A stretch of 64,000 bases of DNA from Veronia pacifica (GCF_001707825.1 NZ_LYBM01000016.1:33211-97210), one strand, 5' to 3'; shown: positions 7,585-16,436, counted from the first letter of the stretch. Numbers and translations are program-made. Notes: generated by a model not told the origin, from the sequence alone.

Positions 7585-9765
7585 ATGGATGTTTCCTACC
7601 TGATTGATGGTCTTAACGATAAACAACGCGAAGCGGTGGCTGCTCCTCTGGGCAATCATCTTGTTCTCGCCGGTGCTGGCAGTGGTAAGACCCGGGTATT
7701 GGTCCATCGAATTGCCTGGTTGATGCGTGTTGAACAGGCCTCACCCTTCTCGGTGTTGGCGGTAACCTTTACCAATAAAGCTGCCGCAGAAATGCGCAGC
7801 CGTATTGAGCATTTAATGCAGGGGACGGCATCCGGGCTTTGGGTTGGTACCTTCCACGGTTTATGTCATCGCATTTTGCGGGCGCATCACCTTGATGCCA
7901 ATTTGCCTCAGGACTTTCAGATCCTCGATTCTGATGATCAGCAACGCCTGCTTCGTCGACTGATCAAGGCGCAGAATCTTGACGATAAACATTGGCCTGC
8001 CCGTCAGGCATCCTGGTATATCAACGGCAAAAAAGACGAAGGTCTACGCCCCCGCCATATTGATGCAGGCCATGATCCGGTCGAAAAAACATGGTTGCGG
8101 GTTTATGCCGCCTATCAGGAGGCCTGTGATCGTGCGGGGCTGGTCGATTTTGCTGAACTGCTGCTTCGTTGTCATGAGCTACTGCGCGACAAAGCCCACA
8201 TCCGCGAGCACTATCAGGCCCGGTTCCAGCACATACTGGTGGATGAGTTTCAGGATACCAACAACATCCAATATGCTTGGCTGCAAATGATGGCAGGCAA
8301 TCAGGCCAACGTGATGATTGTCGGTGATGATGACCAGTCCATTTACGGCTGGCGCGGAGCAAAGATTGAGAATATTCAACGTTTTCTGGGTGACTTCTCT
8401 GGCTCACAAACCATCCGGCTTGAGCAGAATTACCGCTCTACAGGTAACATCCTCAACGCTGCCAATCAGCTGATTGCCAACAATGCTGAGCGTATGGGTA
8501 AAAACCTATGGACTGAGGGGAAAGAAGGCGAGTTGATTTCTGTGTACAGCGCCTTCAACGAGTTGGATGAAGCGCGTTTCGTGGTCGGTAAAATCAAGAC
8601 CTGGCAGGATGAAGGTGGGACACTTAATGATACCGCGATGTTGTACCGCAACAATGCCCAGTCGCGGGTGTTGGAAGAAGCCCTCATCCAAGCTGGCCTG
8701 CCGTACCGGATTTATGGCGGTATGCGCTTCTTCGAACGTCAGGAAATCAAGGACTCGCTGGCGTACCTGCGATTAATGGCAAACCGCCTCGACGATGCCG
8801 CATTCGAGCGGGTGGTCAACACTCCTGCGAGAGGTCTCGGTGATCGCACGTTGGATACGATTCGAATGGCAGCCCGCGATCGGGGTGCCACCATGTGGGA
8901 AGCCAGTAACCAGTTACTTGAGGAAAAAGCGCTTGCCGGACGTGCTGCCAACTCTCTTCGTCGGTTCATTGAACTGGTCAATGCCCTTGAGGACGACACC
9001 CGCGAGATGGCTCTGTTCCAGCAAACCGACTACGTGATTCAGCATTCTGGGCTCAAAGCTATGTATGAGGCGGAGAAAGGTGAAAAAGCGCAGGCGCGTA
9101 TAGATAACCTTGAAGAACTGGTGACAGCCACACGTCAGTTTGAGGTGCCGGAAGAAGTTGAAGAAGACATGACGCCATTGTCCGCTTTCTTGTCACACGC
9201 TGCCCTGGAAGCGGGCGAGGGACAGGCTGACGAGTTCGAGGACGCCGTCCAGTTAATGACGTTGCACAGCGCTAAAGGGCTCGAGTTCCCACTGGTATTC
9301 ATGGTTGGTGTTGAAGAGGGGATGTTCCCAAGTCAGATGTCGTCAGAAGAGGCAGGGCGTCTTGAGGAAGAGCGCAGGCTTTGTTATGTCGGTATGACCC
9401 GGGCGATGAAGAAGCTCTACATCACTTTTGCTGAGATGCGTCGCGTATACGGCAAAGACAAATTCCACAAATCTTCCCGGTTCATCCGTGAATTGCCGGA
9501 GGAGTGTCTGGAAGAGGTTAGGATGCGCGCCAAAGTGACCCGTCCAGCCGCTGCCAGTGGCCGCTTTTCAACAACCCAAAGTCAGGAAAACTTCAATCAG
9601 ACGGGATTCAGCCTTGGTCAGCGTGTTACCCATCCAAAGTTTGGTGAAGGCACCATCATCAACTTTGAAGGGAGCGGTAATCAGAGTCGGGTACAGGTTG
9701 CCTTCAATGGCGAGGGGATCAAGTGGCTGGTGACACAATACGCCAAACTTGAAGTGCTCGGTTAA
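7585..9765 (+). CDS. uvrD: DNA helicase II UvrD
   Basis: Superfamily 1A 3'-5' helicase acting in nucleotide excision repair (removal of UvrC and the cut strand) and mismatch repair. It is 726 residues, as in E. coli and Vibrio. Walker A is AGAGSGKT (29-36), the Walker B/DExx motif is VDEFQDTN, and motifs GDDDQSIYGWRGA, LEQNYRST, TLHSAKGLEF and VGMTRA follow in order. The C-terminus carries the UvrD/PcrA Tudor-like segment (GQRVTHPKFGEGTII) that contacts RNA polymerase. It has its own LexA-controlled promoter and ends in a strong hairpin shared with the convergent ggt gene. Confidence 0.98.
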   Translation: MDVSYLIDGLNDKQREAVAAPLGNHLVLAGAGSGKTRVLVHRIAWLMRVEQASPFSVLAVTFTNKAAAEMRSRIEHLMQGTASGLWVGTFHGLCHRILRAHHLDANLPQDFQILDSDDQQRLLRRLIKAQNLDDKHWPARQASWYINGKKDEGLRPRHIDAGHDPVEKTWLRVYAAYQEACDRAGLVDFAELLLRCHELLRDKAHIREHYQARFQHILVDEFQDTNNIQYAWLQMMAGNQANVMIVGDDDQSIYGWRGAKIENIQRFLGDFSGSQTIRLEQNYRSTGNILNAANQLIANNAERMGKNLWTEGKEGELISVYSAFNELDEARFVVGKIKTWQDEGGTLNDTAMLYRNNAQSRVLEEALIQAGLPYRIYGGMRFFERQEIKDSLAYLRLMANRLDDAAFERVVNTPARGLGDRTLDTIRMAARDRGATMWEASNQLLEEKALAGRAANSLRRFIELVNALEDDTREMALFQQTDYVIQHSGLKAMYEAEKGEKAQARIDNLEELVTATRQFEVPEEVEEDMTPLSAFLSHAALEAGEGQADEFEDAVQLMTLHSAKGLEFPLVFMVGVEEGMFPSQMSSEEAGRLEEERRLCYVGMTRAMKKLYITFAEMRRVYGKDKFHKSSRFIRELPEECLEEVRMRAKVTRPAAASGRFSTTQSQENFNQTGFSLGQRVTHPKFGEGTIINFEGSGNQSRVQVAFNGEGIKWLVTQYAKLEVLG

Positions 9766-9790
9766 AATGCTTTGTTCTATAACATATTAA

Positions 9791-9817
9791 AAGAAGCGGC
9801 CGAATGGCCGCTTCTTT
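9791..9817. terminator. Bidirectional terminator between uvrD and ggt
   Basis: A perfect 11-bp inverted repeat, AAGAAGCGGCC and GGCCGCTTCTT, separated by the tetraloop GAAT. It has T or A runs at both ends and lies between two convergent stop codons. Confidence 0.9.
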
Positions 9818-9821
9818 GCGT

Positions 9822-11588
9822 TTACTTGGATGTGTCACTGAGCACTATACCTTCTCGCCTTGGATCTGCACCGCCTCGCAGACCATTTTTCTCGATCAGA
9901 ATGGCGTGAATGCCAGAAGTCAGGTCTCGGATATTCACTTTAAAGCCAAGCGCTTCAAGCGGTGCCTTGAAAGACTCCGCTGTGCTGCCTTTCTCAAGAT
10001 CATAGGTACCAAAACGGTTGACCAGGTGTGGCAGTTCAATGGCCTGCTGAATGCCGAGTCCCCAATCAAGGTGAGCAATCAGCGTCTTGGCTACATAACC
10101 GATGATTCTGCTGCCACCTGGCGAGCCAATAGCCAGATAAGGTTTCCCCTCATGCATCACAATGGTGGGTGACATGGATGAGCGTGGCCGTTTTCCCGGT
10201 TCAACACGGTTGGCGATGGGCACCCCATTTTTGTGTGACGAGAAAGAAAAGTCTGTTAACTCGTTATTTAATAAGAAGCCCCTTACCATGAGACGGGAAC
10301 CAAACCCATTTTCAATGGTGGTGGTTATTGAGACCAGATTGCCGTCAGGGTCAACGATGCTGAAGTGACTGGTCGAGGGGAGTTCCAACGCATCATCATC
10401 AGCTAGCCTGATAGCATGACTGAATGCTGGCTCACCGGGTGACACACTGCTCAGTGCATTTTCGCCTTCAAGCAGTGAAGCACGCTGCTTTAAGTATTCG
10501 GGAGCCAGTAATCCCTCCACCGGGACAGGTACAAAATCGCTGTCCGCGACATAGCGTCCCCGGTCAGAAAATGCCAGTCTGGATGCATCACCGATAAGCC
10601 GCCAGCTTTGCACAGCATCTTTACCCATTGAACTGAGAGGGTAGTGACTGAGCATACCCAGAATTTGACCGACAGTGATCCCGCCTGAGGTGGGTGGTCC
10701 CATGCCGCAGACCTGATAGCTGTGATAGGCAGAACAGACAGGCTCGCGTTCTTTCACCCGATAAATAGACATGTCCTCCTTGCTCAGTACCCCGGGGTTA
10801 CCCGGTGCCTGTTGAACTGTCTTAACGATATCATCGGCGATCTTGCCCTGATAAAAGTGGTCGATATTCTCGCTGACCAGCTTCAAGGTTTGTGCGTAGT
10901 CCGGGTTTTTCTTCATGTCCCCCGCTTTCAGTGGCGCTCCATCCGTGTCAAAGAAATAAGCTGCTGTACTTTCAAAGCGTTTCAGTTTTTCAGCATCTCC
11001 AGCAACCAATTTGGCCAGTCGGGGAGAGACAATAAATCCTTTTTCTGCCAGAGAGATAGCGGGTTCAAGTACCTGCTCCCAAGACAGTTTTCCATATTTT
11101 TTGTGGGTATCGTGAAGCAGTTTTAGTGTACCGGGCACGCCAACAGAACGGCCGCCGACAACGGCATCATAGAATCGCATTTTGTTGCCATCATCAAGCT
11201 GGAACAGGCGGGGAGTGGCGGCAAGCGGTGCAGTTTCCCGACCATCGAAGGTCGTCAGTCGATTAGCTTTATTGTCCCAGTAAACCAGTAAGGCGCCGCC
11301 GCCAATACCTGAACTTTGCGGTTCTACCAACCCCAGCACTGTCTGTACTGTCACCATGGCGTCAATGGCATTTCCACCTGCGTCGAGTATGGCTGCACCC
11401 GCCCGGCTAGCATAAGGGTTAGCGGCACTGACCATCCACTTCTTACCCGTGACTTCAGATACTTGTTGTGTGCCGGTTGCCAGTTCTGGTGCGATAGCAT
11501 CCGTCACTTGCTCACAGAATGCAGGCTGAGTAAATGTCAGACCAAGCAGAATGTTGGAGGTGAGAAAAAAAGATGTGATTGGTTTCAT
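9822..11588 (-). CDS. ggt: Gamma-glutamyltranspeptidase (glutathione hydrolase)
   Basis: A periplasmic enzyme that hydrolyses or transfers the gamma-glutamyl group of glutathione. The 588-residue precursor starts MKPITSFFLTSNILLGLTF with a signal peptide ending near FCEQ. It is expected to cut itself before the catalytic threonine in STSHFSIVD (about residue 370), giving large and small subunits. Other family landmarks are RETAP (gamma-glutamyl carboxylate binding), PTSGGITVGQ, NNELTDFS, GKRPRSSMSPT and GSPGGSRI. A longer frame to 11651 exists, but the start at 11588 gives a proper signal peptide and has GGAG seven bases upstream. That ribosome-binding site lies within an inverted repeat. Confidence 0.95.
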   Translation of the reverse strand: MKPITSFFLTSNILLGLTFTQPAFCEQVTDAIAPELATGTQQVSEVTGKKWMVSAANPYASRAGAAILDAGGNAIDAMVTVQTVLGLVEPQSSGIGGGALLVYWDNKANRLTTFDGRETAPLAATPRLFQLDDGNKMRFYDAVVGGRSVGVPGTLKLLHDTHKKYGKLSWEQVLEPAISLAEKGFIVSPRLAKLVAGDAEKLKRFESTAAYFFDTDGAPLKAGDMKKNPDYAQTLKLVSENIDHFYQGKIADDIVKTVQQAPGNPGVLSKEDMSIYRVKEREPVCSAYHSYQVCGMGPPTSGGITVGQILGMLSHYPLSSMGKDAVQSWRLIGDASRLAFSDRGRYVADSDFVPVPVEGLLAPEYLKQRASLLEGENALSSVSPGEPAFSHAIRLADDDALELPSTSHFSIVDPDGNLVSITTTIENGFGSRLMVRGFLLNNELTDFSFSSHKNGVPIANRVEPGKRPRSSMSPTIVMHEGKPYLAIGSPGGSRIIGYVAKTLIAHLDWGLGIQQAIELPHLVNRFGTYDLEKGSTAESFKAPLEALGFKVNIRDLTSGIHAILIEKNGLRGGADPRREGIVLSDTSK

Positions 11589-11594
11589 TTTTGC

Positions 11595-11635
11595 ACTCCG
11601 GTTGTTTTTTGCCCAGAGTACACTTGCACCGGAGT
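11595..11635 (-). promoter_or_regulatory. Inverted repeat that can hide the ggt ribosome-binding site
   Basis: On the minus strand ACTCCGGT (11635-11628) can pair with ACCGGAGT (11602-11595), an 8-bp perfect stem with a 25-base loop. The 3' arm contains the GGAG that serves ggt, whose ATG is at 11588. If formed in the mRNA, the stem would block ribosome access. It could be a thermosensor, a ligand- or protein-controlled leader, or chance; only the pairing is seen. Confidence 0.55.
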
Positions 11636-11637
11636 CA

Positions 11638-11675
11638 CCGTCATTGCACATAAGTGGCTAATGACGGTTTTTTTT
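11638..11675 (+). terminator. Plus-strand terminator-like hairpin between two minus-strand genes
   Basis: CCGTCATT (11638-11645) pairs with AATGACGG (11660-11667) and is followed by eight T residues on the plus strand. The flanking genes rarD and ggt both read on the minus strand, so the T run has the wrong polarity for rarD. It would end a transcript running antisense across the start of ggt, or may simply be a structure in the ggt leader. Confidence 0.5.
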
Positions 11676-11692
11676 GAAAGTTAGACAGAAAT

Positions 11693-12616
11693 CTAGACAG
11701 GATCTTCTGTCGGTTTTGGGTGAGCCGATTTATTTTTCTGGCTCTGCCGGATGGCATCGTAAATAAACAATGCCAGCGCGCACCAGATGAAACCAAATGT
11801 CGTGGCTTTATCGAGACTGAATGCTTCACCGAAGAAGGTAACAGCCATGAAAAACATAATACTGGGGCCGATGTACTGGAAAAAGCCCAGTGTGGACAGC
11901 CGTATCTTGGTCGCGGCACTGGTGAAGCAAAGGAGGGGTACTGTCGTTATCCAGCCAGCTGAAAGTAATAGCAGATTGAGCGACATTGGATTTTCTGTCA
12001 TGTCTGAGGTTGCGGAGTCCGCAAAAATAAACAGATAAATCAGCGCAACGGGCAACATAAATAATGTTTCAACGAACAAACCCGTGATGGCGTCGAGATT
12101 GATTTTTTTACGCAGCAAGCCATAACAGCCGAACGAGCTGGCAAGAGCGAGAGCGATCCACGGTAACGAGCCAAATGCGACGATTTGTACGAGAACGCCT
12201 ATGGTTGCCAGTGCAACGGCGAACCACTGCAGTCGACGAAACCGCTCACCGAGAAAGACCATTCCCAAGATAACGTTAAAGAGTGGATTAATATAGTAGC
12301 CAAGACTAGCATCGAGCAGGTGGCCGTTCATGGCTGACCAAGTGAAAAGCAACCAGTTGACAGAAATCAGCACCGAGGTGATCAGCAGATAAACCAAACT
12401 TTTTGGCTGTTTGAAGAGCTTGCGTACCTGTGAAAGATTGTTGCCGACAAACAATAACGCAGCAAGCAGCACGAATGACCAGATGATGCGGTGGACCAGA
12501 ACCTCCTGTGCAGGCACATAGTCGAGAATTTTAAAGTAGATGGGTGCGACGCCCCATATGGTATAGGCCGCCAGCGCCAGCATGACACCCTGGCGGGACT
12601 TGTTTACGTCACTCAC
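11693..12616 (-). CDS. rarD: EamA-family transporter RarD
   Basis: A 307-residue inner-membrane protein with about ten predicted helices, two EamA repeats. It begins near SRQGVMLALAAYTIWGVAPIYFKILDYVPAQEVLVHRIIWS and includes SLGYYINPLFNVILGM and LSTLGFFQYIGPS, closely resembling E. coli RarD (a chloramphenicol-sensitivity gene product of unclear substrate). The frame opens at 12643, but a GTG at 12616 has GAAGGA seven bases upstream and fits the family length, so it is preferred. It is divergent from recQ and lies upstream of ggt on the same strand. Confidence 0.92.
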   Translation of the reverse strand: MSDVNKSRQGVMLALAAYTIWGVAPIYFKILDYVPAQEVLVHRIIWSFVLLAALLFVGNNLSQVRKLFKQPKSLVYLLITSVLISVNWLLFTWSAMNGHLLDASLGYYINPLFNVILGMVFLGERFRRLQWFAVALATIGVLVQIVAFGSLPWIALALASSFGCYGLLRKKINLDAITGLFVETLFMLPVALIYLFIFADSATSDMTENPMSLNLLLLSAGWITTVPLLCFTSAATKIRLSTLGFFQYIGPSIMFFMAVTFFGEAFSLDKATTFGFIWCALALFIYDAIRQSQKNKSAHPKPTEDPV

Positions 12617-12895
12617 ACGGTTTTCCTTCGGGTCAGAGAACAAGATAATTCAGTCAGTCAGGCTTAGCCTGATAGCTTCCATGCATCAAACTTTTGGATA
12701 TATCAGTCATTGGCCGAATAATGTACTGACCAAAGCAGTATATGTGTGATTGTTCTCTGTTGACATACTTGTGAGTGACGAAAGGGAGAGACAAGGCAAA
12801 AACAGACAAAAATATCGCCAATAGCGAGAAACTGGTACTTTTCTGAACGTCCCGCCGGGTTTAGAATGGCCGCCGGTAAAATTATGAGGGATGTT

Positions 12896-14737
12896 ATGAC
12901 CAGCATCGAACAATCTGCGTCGCGGCCTGATAGCGAAACTGTGCTTCAGGAAGTATTTGGTTACCACAAGTTCCGTGACGGCCAGAAAGAGGTGATCGAT
13001 GCGGTGATACATGGCCAGAGTTGTCTGGTGATCATGCCAACGGGTGGCGGGAAAAGTCTGTGTTATCAGATCCCGGCTTTAGTGCTTGATGGACTTGCCA
13101 TCGTTATCTCTCCCCTCATCTCTTTGATGAAAGATCAGGTCGACCAGTTACTGGCCAACGGCGTGCAGGCTGCCTGTCTGAATTCTTCCATGACGCCAGA
13201 AGCTCAGTCGGAGACCTGGCAGCAGCTGCATCAGGGAACCCTGAAGCTATTATATGTCTCGCCTGAGCGCGCATTAATGGGCGACTTTATTGAGCGGATG
13301 CAAACCAAGTCGGTCAATTTGATTGCCATCGACGAAGCGCACTGTATTTCCCAGTGGGGACATGATTTTCGTCCAGAATATGCTCAGCTCGGTACGTTGC
13401 AACAGGCATTTGGACATGTACCTATCGTCGCACTGACAGCAACCGCCGATGAGGCAACCCGGCAGGATATTTGTCAGCGTCTGAGCTTACAAGATCCCCA
13501 CATTTATCTCGGCAGTTTTGACCGGCCCAATATCCGTTACACCTTAATGGAAAAGCATAAGCCTCAGGCGCAGCTGATCCGTTTTCTCGAAACCCAGCGC
13601 GGGATGAGTGGCATCGTCTATTGTAACAGTCGCAAGCGGGTCGAGCAGGTGAGTGAAAAGCTTCGGGAGCAACAAATACGTGCAGCTGCTTATCATGCAG
13701 GTATGAGTATTGAGCAGCGAGCCCAAGTTCAGGAAGGTTTTCAGCGTGACGACATTCAGGTCGTTGTGGCAACCGTCGCCTTTGGTATGGGGATCAACAA
13801 GCCTAATGTCCGTTTCGTGGTTCATTATGATATTCCACGCAACATCGAATCCTATTATCAGGAGACAGGACGTGCTGGCCGGGATGGTTTGCCTGCCGAA
13901 GCGGTAATGCTATACGACCCATCAGATATCGGCTGGCTTTATCGTTGTCTTGAAGAAAAACCGGAAGGCCCTCAGAAACAGGTTGAAAGCCACAAACTGC
14001 ATGCCATGGGTGCATTTGCTGAAGCACTGACTTGTCGTCGACTGGTGCTGCTGAATTATTTTGGTGAGTACCGCGAATCCCCTTGCGGTAACTGCGATAT
14101 TTGCCTTGATCCACCGAGTCTTTTTGACGGCACAGAACATGCTCAAAAGGCATTGTCCTGCGTCTATAGAGTTAATCAGAGTTTTGGTGTGGGATATGTG
14201 GTTGAAGTGCTGCGTGGCATGCAAAACCAGCGTATCAAAGATCATGGTCACGAAAAGCTGACGACCTACGGCCTTGGTAAAGAACACAGCCATGAGTATT
14301 GGGTCAGTATTTTTCGCCAGCTGATTCATCGCGGCTACCTGCTGCAGAACATCGCCCGAAGTTCGGTGTTGCAGTTAACAGAGGAAGCGCGTCCTCTTCT
14401 CAGAGGCGATATTGCGCTTGAGCTGGCTGTACCGCGTCTTGGTCTAAACCCGAGAAGCAAGGCCGATAAGCTGGGTAAACGTAATTACGATAAGAAGCTT
14501 TTTGCTAAGCTCCGTAAATTACGCAAAGCCATTGCGGATGATGAAGATATCCCGCCTTATGTGGTATTCAACGATGCCAGTCTGATAGAAATGGCAGAAA
14601 TGATACCAACATCGCAGGGAGAACTGCTGGCTGTTAACGGCGTAGGGCAGCGTAAACTGGAAAAATATGGTGATGCGTTTCTTGATGCAATAGAAGATCA
14701 CATCATGATTGGAGATGAGGATATATCTTTTGGCTGA
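12896..14737 (+). CDS. recQ: ATP-dependent DNA helicase RecQ
   Basis: Superfamily 2 3'-5' helicase of the RecF recombination pathway. It is 613 residues long. Walker A is PTGGGKS (48-54), the DEAH box lies in AIDEAHCISQWGHDFRPEY, and motif VI is QETGRAGRDG. The zinc-binding cysteines are in CRRLVLLNYFGE...CGNCDIC, followed by the winged-helix (RQC) and a C-terminal HRDC domain (about 520-600). The frame opens at 12866, but ATG 12896 has GGGA at a good distance and matches family starts. The 3' end overlaps the DUF3630 gene. Confidence 0.97.
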   Translation: MTSIEQSASRPDSETVLQEVFGYHKFRDGQKEVIDAVIHGQSCLVIMPTGGGKSLCYQIPALVLDGLAIVISPLISLMKDQVDQLLANGVQAACLNSSMTPEAQSETWQQLHQGTLKLLYVSPERALMGDFIERMQTKSVNLIAIDEAHCISQWGHDFRPEYAQLGTLQQAFGHVPIVALTATADEATRQDICQRLSLQDPHIYLGSFDRPNIRYTLMEKHKPQAQLIRFLETQRGMSGIVYCNSRKRVEQVSEKLREQQIRAAAYHAGMSIEQRAQVQEGFQRDDIQVVVATVAFGMGINKPNVRFVVHYDIPRNIESYYQETGRAGRDGLPAEAVMLYDPSDIGWLYRCLEEKPEGPQKQVESHKLHAMGAFAEALTCRRLVLLNYFGEYRESPCGNCDICLDPPSLFDGTEHAQKALSCVYRVNQSFGVGYVVEVLRGMQNQRIKDHGHEKLTTYGLGKEHSHEYWVSIFRQLIHRGYLLQNIARSSVLQLTEEARPLLRGDIALELAVPRLGLNPRSKADKLGKRNYDKKLFAKLRKLRKAIADDEDIPPYVVFNDASLIEMAEMIPTSQGELLAVNGVGQRKLEKYGDAFLDAIEDHIMIGDEDISFG

Positions 14738-15050
14738 GTTAACCCTGCTTCCCTATAATCCTGACTCTGGACGCTTGATCCTGACAACGTCGGCACTGGA
14801 TTTTGACAGTGCTGAATCTATTGCCACATCCTTTTTCGACCTGATTGGTGCCACAGTGAAAGACAGCCAGCAGGATGCGGATTTACTCAGCTGGCTGCTC
14901 GATTTTGAAGGTTGTCCACTGATGGCGAGAGCGGAGCACTACTCCGCCAGTCTGTGGCTGGAAACCATGGGTGACAGCGGTCAGGAGGAATTACTGTTTC
15001 TCTCGCAGTGGTTGCCCAGTCAGATGGGAATAAAGATCGCCTGTTTCTAG
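14730..15050 (+). CDS. DUF3630 family protein
   Basis: A small acidic protein of about 106 residues, LAELTLLPYNPDSGRLILTT and onward, with no signal peptide or membrane segment. I recognise it as the DUF3630 protein found downstream of recQ in vibrios; its function is unknown. The start is uncertain: TTG at 14730 lies about 10 bases after GAGG and overlaps recQ by 8 bases, while ATG 14715 and TTG 14709 are also in frame but poorly placed. Overlap with recQ implies cotranscription. Confidence 0.75.
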   Translation: MAELTLLPYNPDSGRLILTTSALDFDSAESIATSFFDLIGATVKDSQQDADLLSWLLDFEGCPLMARAEHYSASLWLETMGDSGQEELLFLSQWLPSQMGIKIACF

Positions 15051-15065
15051 CTTATCGCTTTGATG

Positions 15066-15071
15066 TATAAT
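15066..15071 (+). promoter_or_regulatory. Probable -10 element of the yhhQ transcript
   Basis: TATAAT at 15066-15071 lies about 45 bases before the preQ1 aptamer and 15 bases after the DUF3630 stop. No good -35 is visible. It would give a leader of roughly 80 bases containing the riboswitch. Confidence 0.5.
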
Positions 15072-15117
15072 TGTCCGCTTTCGCGTCCATCGGTCAGTCC
15101 GGCGGGCAATTAGACAC

Positions 15118-15150
15118 TTTGGGTTCCCTCGCCCCCAAATGACAAAAAGG
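15118..15150 (+). promoter_or_regulatory. preQ1-I riboswitch controlling yhhQ translation
   Basis: The segment has the compact preQ1 class I layout. P1 is TTTGGG (15118-15123) with CCCAAA (15134-15139). Loop L1 begins TTC, followed by CCT (15127-15129). An A-rich tail TGACAAAA ends in AGG (15148-15150) that can pair with CCT to make the pseudoknot P2. That AGG is also the ribosome-binding site for ATG 15157, so ligand binding would shut off translation, as in the Thermoanaerobacter tengcongensis aptamer. The controlled gene is a queuosine-precursor transporter, which fits the ligand. Covariance-model scoring was not possible here. Confidence 0.85.
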
Positions 15151-15156
15151 TACAAT

Positions 15157-15822
15157 ATGAACTCCTTTACCCCTTCGCAGCTTCGTAAGGCGCTGTCTTA
15201 CCTTGTTGTTTTCCACCTCCTGATCATTGCATCCAGTAATTATCTGGTACAACTCCCGTTTACTCTGTTTGGCTTTCATACCACTTGGGGCGCGTTTACG
15301 TTTCCTTTCATCTTTTTAGCCACAGACCTGACCGTGCGAATCTTTGGTGCGGCGATGGCGAGACGTATCATTTTTTGGGTGATGATCCCTTCACTGCTGA
15401 TTTCCTATGTGTTGTCCGTAGTCTTTTTTGAAGGTCAGTACCAGGGATTTGCTAATCTGACCAACTTTAACCTTTTTGTTGCTCGCATAGCGGCCGCCAG
15501 CTTCATGGCCTACCTGTTGGGTCAGATCCTTGATATCCACGTTTTCAACCGTCTTCGCAGTATGAAACAGTGGTGGATCGCACCAAGTTGCTCGACGCTG
15601 TTTGGTAATGCATGCGATACATTGGCATTTTTCTTCATTGCTTTTTATAACAGCCCCGACGCGTTCATGGCTGAGCACTGGAAGGAAATAGCGCTGGTGG
15701 ACTATGGATTTAAGTTAGTGATAAGTCTTGGGCTCTTCATCCCTATTTACGGTGTGTTACTTAACTACCTAATCAAGAAACTGACATCAGCAACAGATTC
15801 CCCCCGCTCACAAACTGTCTGA
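15157..15822 (+). CDS. yhhQ: 7-cyano-7-deazaguanine/7-aminomethyl-7-deazaguanine transporter YhhQ
   Basis: A vitamin-transporter-like inner-membrane protein (COG1738, queuosine precursor transporter) of 221 residues with about six helices. It contains the family segment TFPFIFLATDLTVRIFG, the helix AASFMAYLLGQILDIHVF and SCSTLFGNACDTLAFFFIAF. It imports preQ0/preQ1 for queuosine tRNA modification. ATG 15157 is preferred over ATG 15139 because the latter lies inside the riboswitch stem and because AAAAAGG sits six bases before 15157. It is followed by a strong terminator. Confidence 0.93.
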   Translation: MNSFTPSQLRKALSYLVVFHLLIIASSNYLVQLPFTLFGFHTTWGAFTFPFIFLATDLTVRIFGAAMARRIIFWVMIPSLLISYVLSVVFFEGQYQGFANLTNFNLFVARIAAASFMAYLLGQILDIHVFNRLRSMKQWWIAPSCSTLFGNACDTLAFFFIAFYNSPDAFMAEHWKEIALVDYGFKLVISLGLFIPIYGVLLNYLIKKLTSATDSPRSQTV

Positions 15823-15830
15823 ATATCAGT

Positions 15831-15857
15831 AAAAACCGACCACGAGGTCGGTTTTTT
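15831..15857 (+). terminator. Rho-independent terminator after yhhQ
   Basis: AAAAACCGAC, a six-base loop, and GTCGGTTTTTT form a GC stem followed by a T run just after the yhhQ stop. Confidence 0.9.
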
Positions 15858-15970
15858 ATTCTTTGATAATCAATCACTAAACGGCTATTTTTCCTCTGAT
15901 CAAAATGGTGGCGCTATACTGGTAATGCAAGACTGGTAGCGTAGAATTCTGTTTTTAATGAGGGGATCTT

Positions 15971-16402
15971 ATGGATATCCGACAGGGCACACTTGCCGAA
16001 TCCCTTGAAGTTTTAGCCAAAGTCAAAGAGTTCGAACAGACCGAAACTCTCGATTCAATGAGGCGGCGGATCGGGGATAAACCCTGTCTTATTCTGGTCG
16101 CCGATAATGGCGATGAGTTGGTTGGGGTGAAAATTGGCTATCAACTCGATGATGACTGCTTTTACAGCTGGCTGGGCGGCGTTACGTCGAAAGGTCGTCG
16201 AAAGGGAACCGCAAAGGCCCTGCTGTTAGAACAGGAAGCTTGGGTTAAGCAGAGGGGATACCAGACGATTAGGGTAAAGTCCCGGAACTGTTTTCCAGCC
16301 ATGGTTTGCCTATTGTTAAACAATAGCTACCAAATAGAGCACCTGGAGAAAAAGGAAAGTGTTGATCAATATCGCATTCATTTTGTGAAGAAGATCACGT
16401 AA
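15971..16402 (+). CDS. GNAT family N-acetyltransferase
   Basis: A 143-residue GNAT protein. The acetyl-CoA-binding region is visible as LGGVTSKGRRKGTAKALLLEQEAWVKQRGY (R/Q-x-x-G-x-A/G pattern, about 75-105), followed by IRVKSRNCFPAMVCLLLNNSYQI, the usual C-terminal strand-helix. The N-terminus (MDIRQGTLAESLEVLAKVKEF) is typical of amino-group acetylases. The substrate cannot be told. It has a GAGGGG ribosome-binding site and stands alone between yhhQ and the ryhB gene. Confidence 0.85.
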   Translation: MDIRQGTLAESLEVLAKVKEFEQTETLDSMRRRIGDKPCLILVADNGDELVGVKIGYQLDDDCFYSWLGGVTSKGRRKGTAKALLLEQEAWVKQRGYQTIRVKSRNCFPAMVCLLLNNSYQIEHLEKKESVDQYRIHFVKKIT

Positions 16403-16436
16403 AGGTGATCATTTAAACATTTTTCAGAAAAAGAAT

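Noticed and set aside
8021..8407. A 128-codon minus-strand frame within uvrD
   Set aside because: Shadow of the helicase coding sequence with no start signal.
11316..11684. A cysteine-rich 122-codon plus-strand frame opposite the ggt start
   Set aside because: It is the antisense of conserved ggt coding sequence; no ribosome-binding site and no family likeness, so a shadow of ggt.
15139..15156. Start of yhhQ at ATG 15139
   Set aside because: That codon is inside the P1 stem of the preQ1 aptamer, and the next ATG has the better ribosome-binding site.
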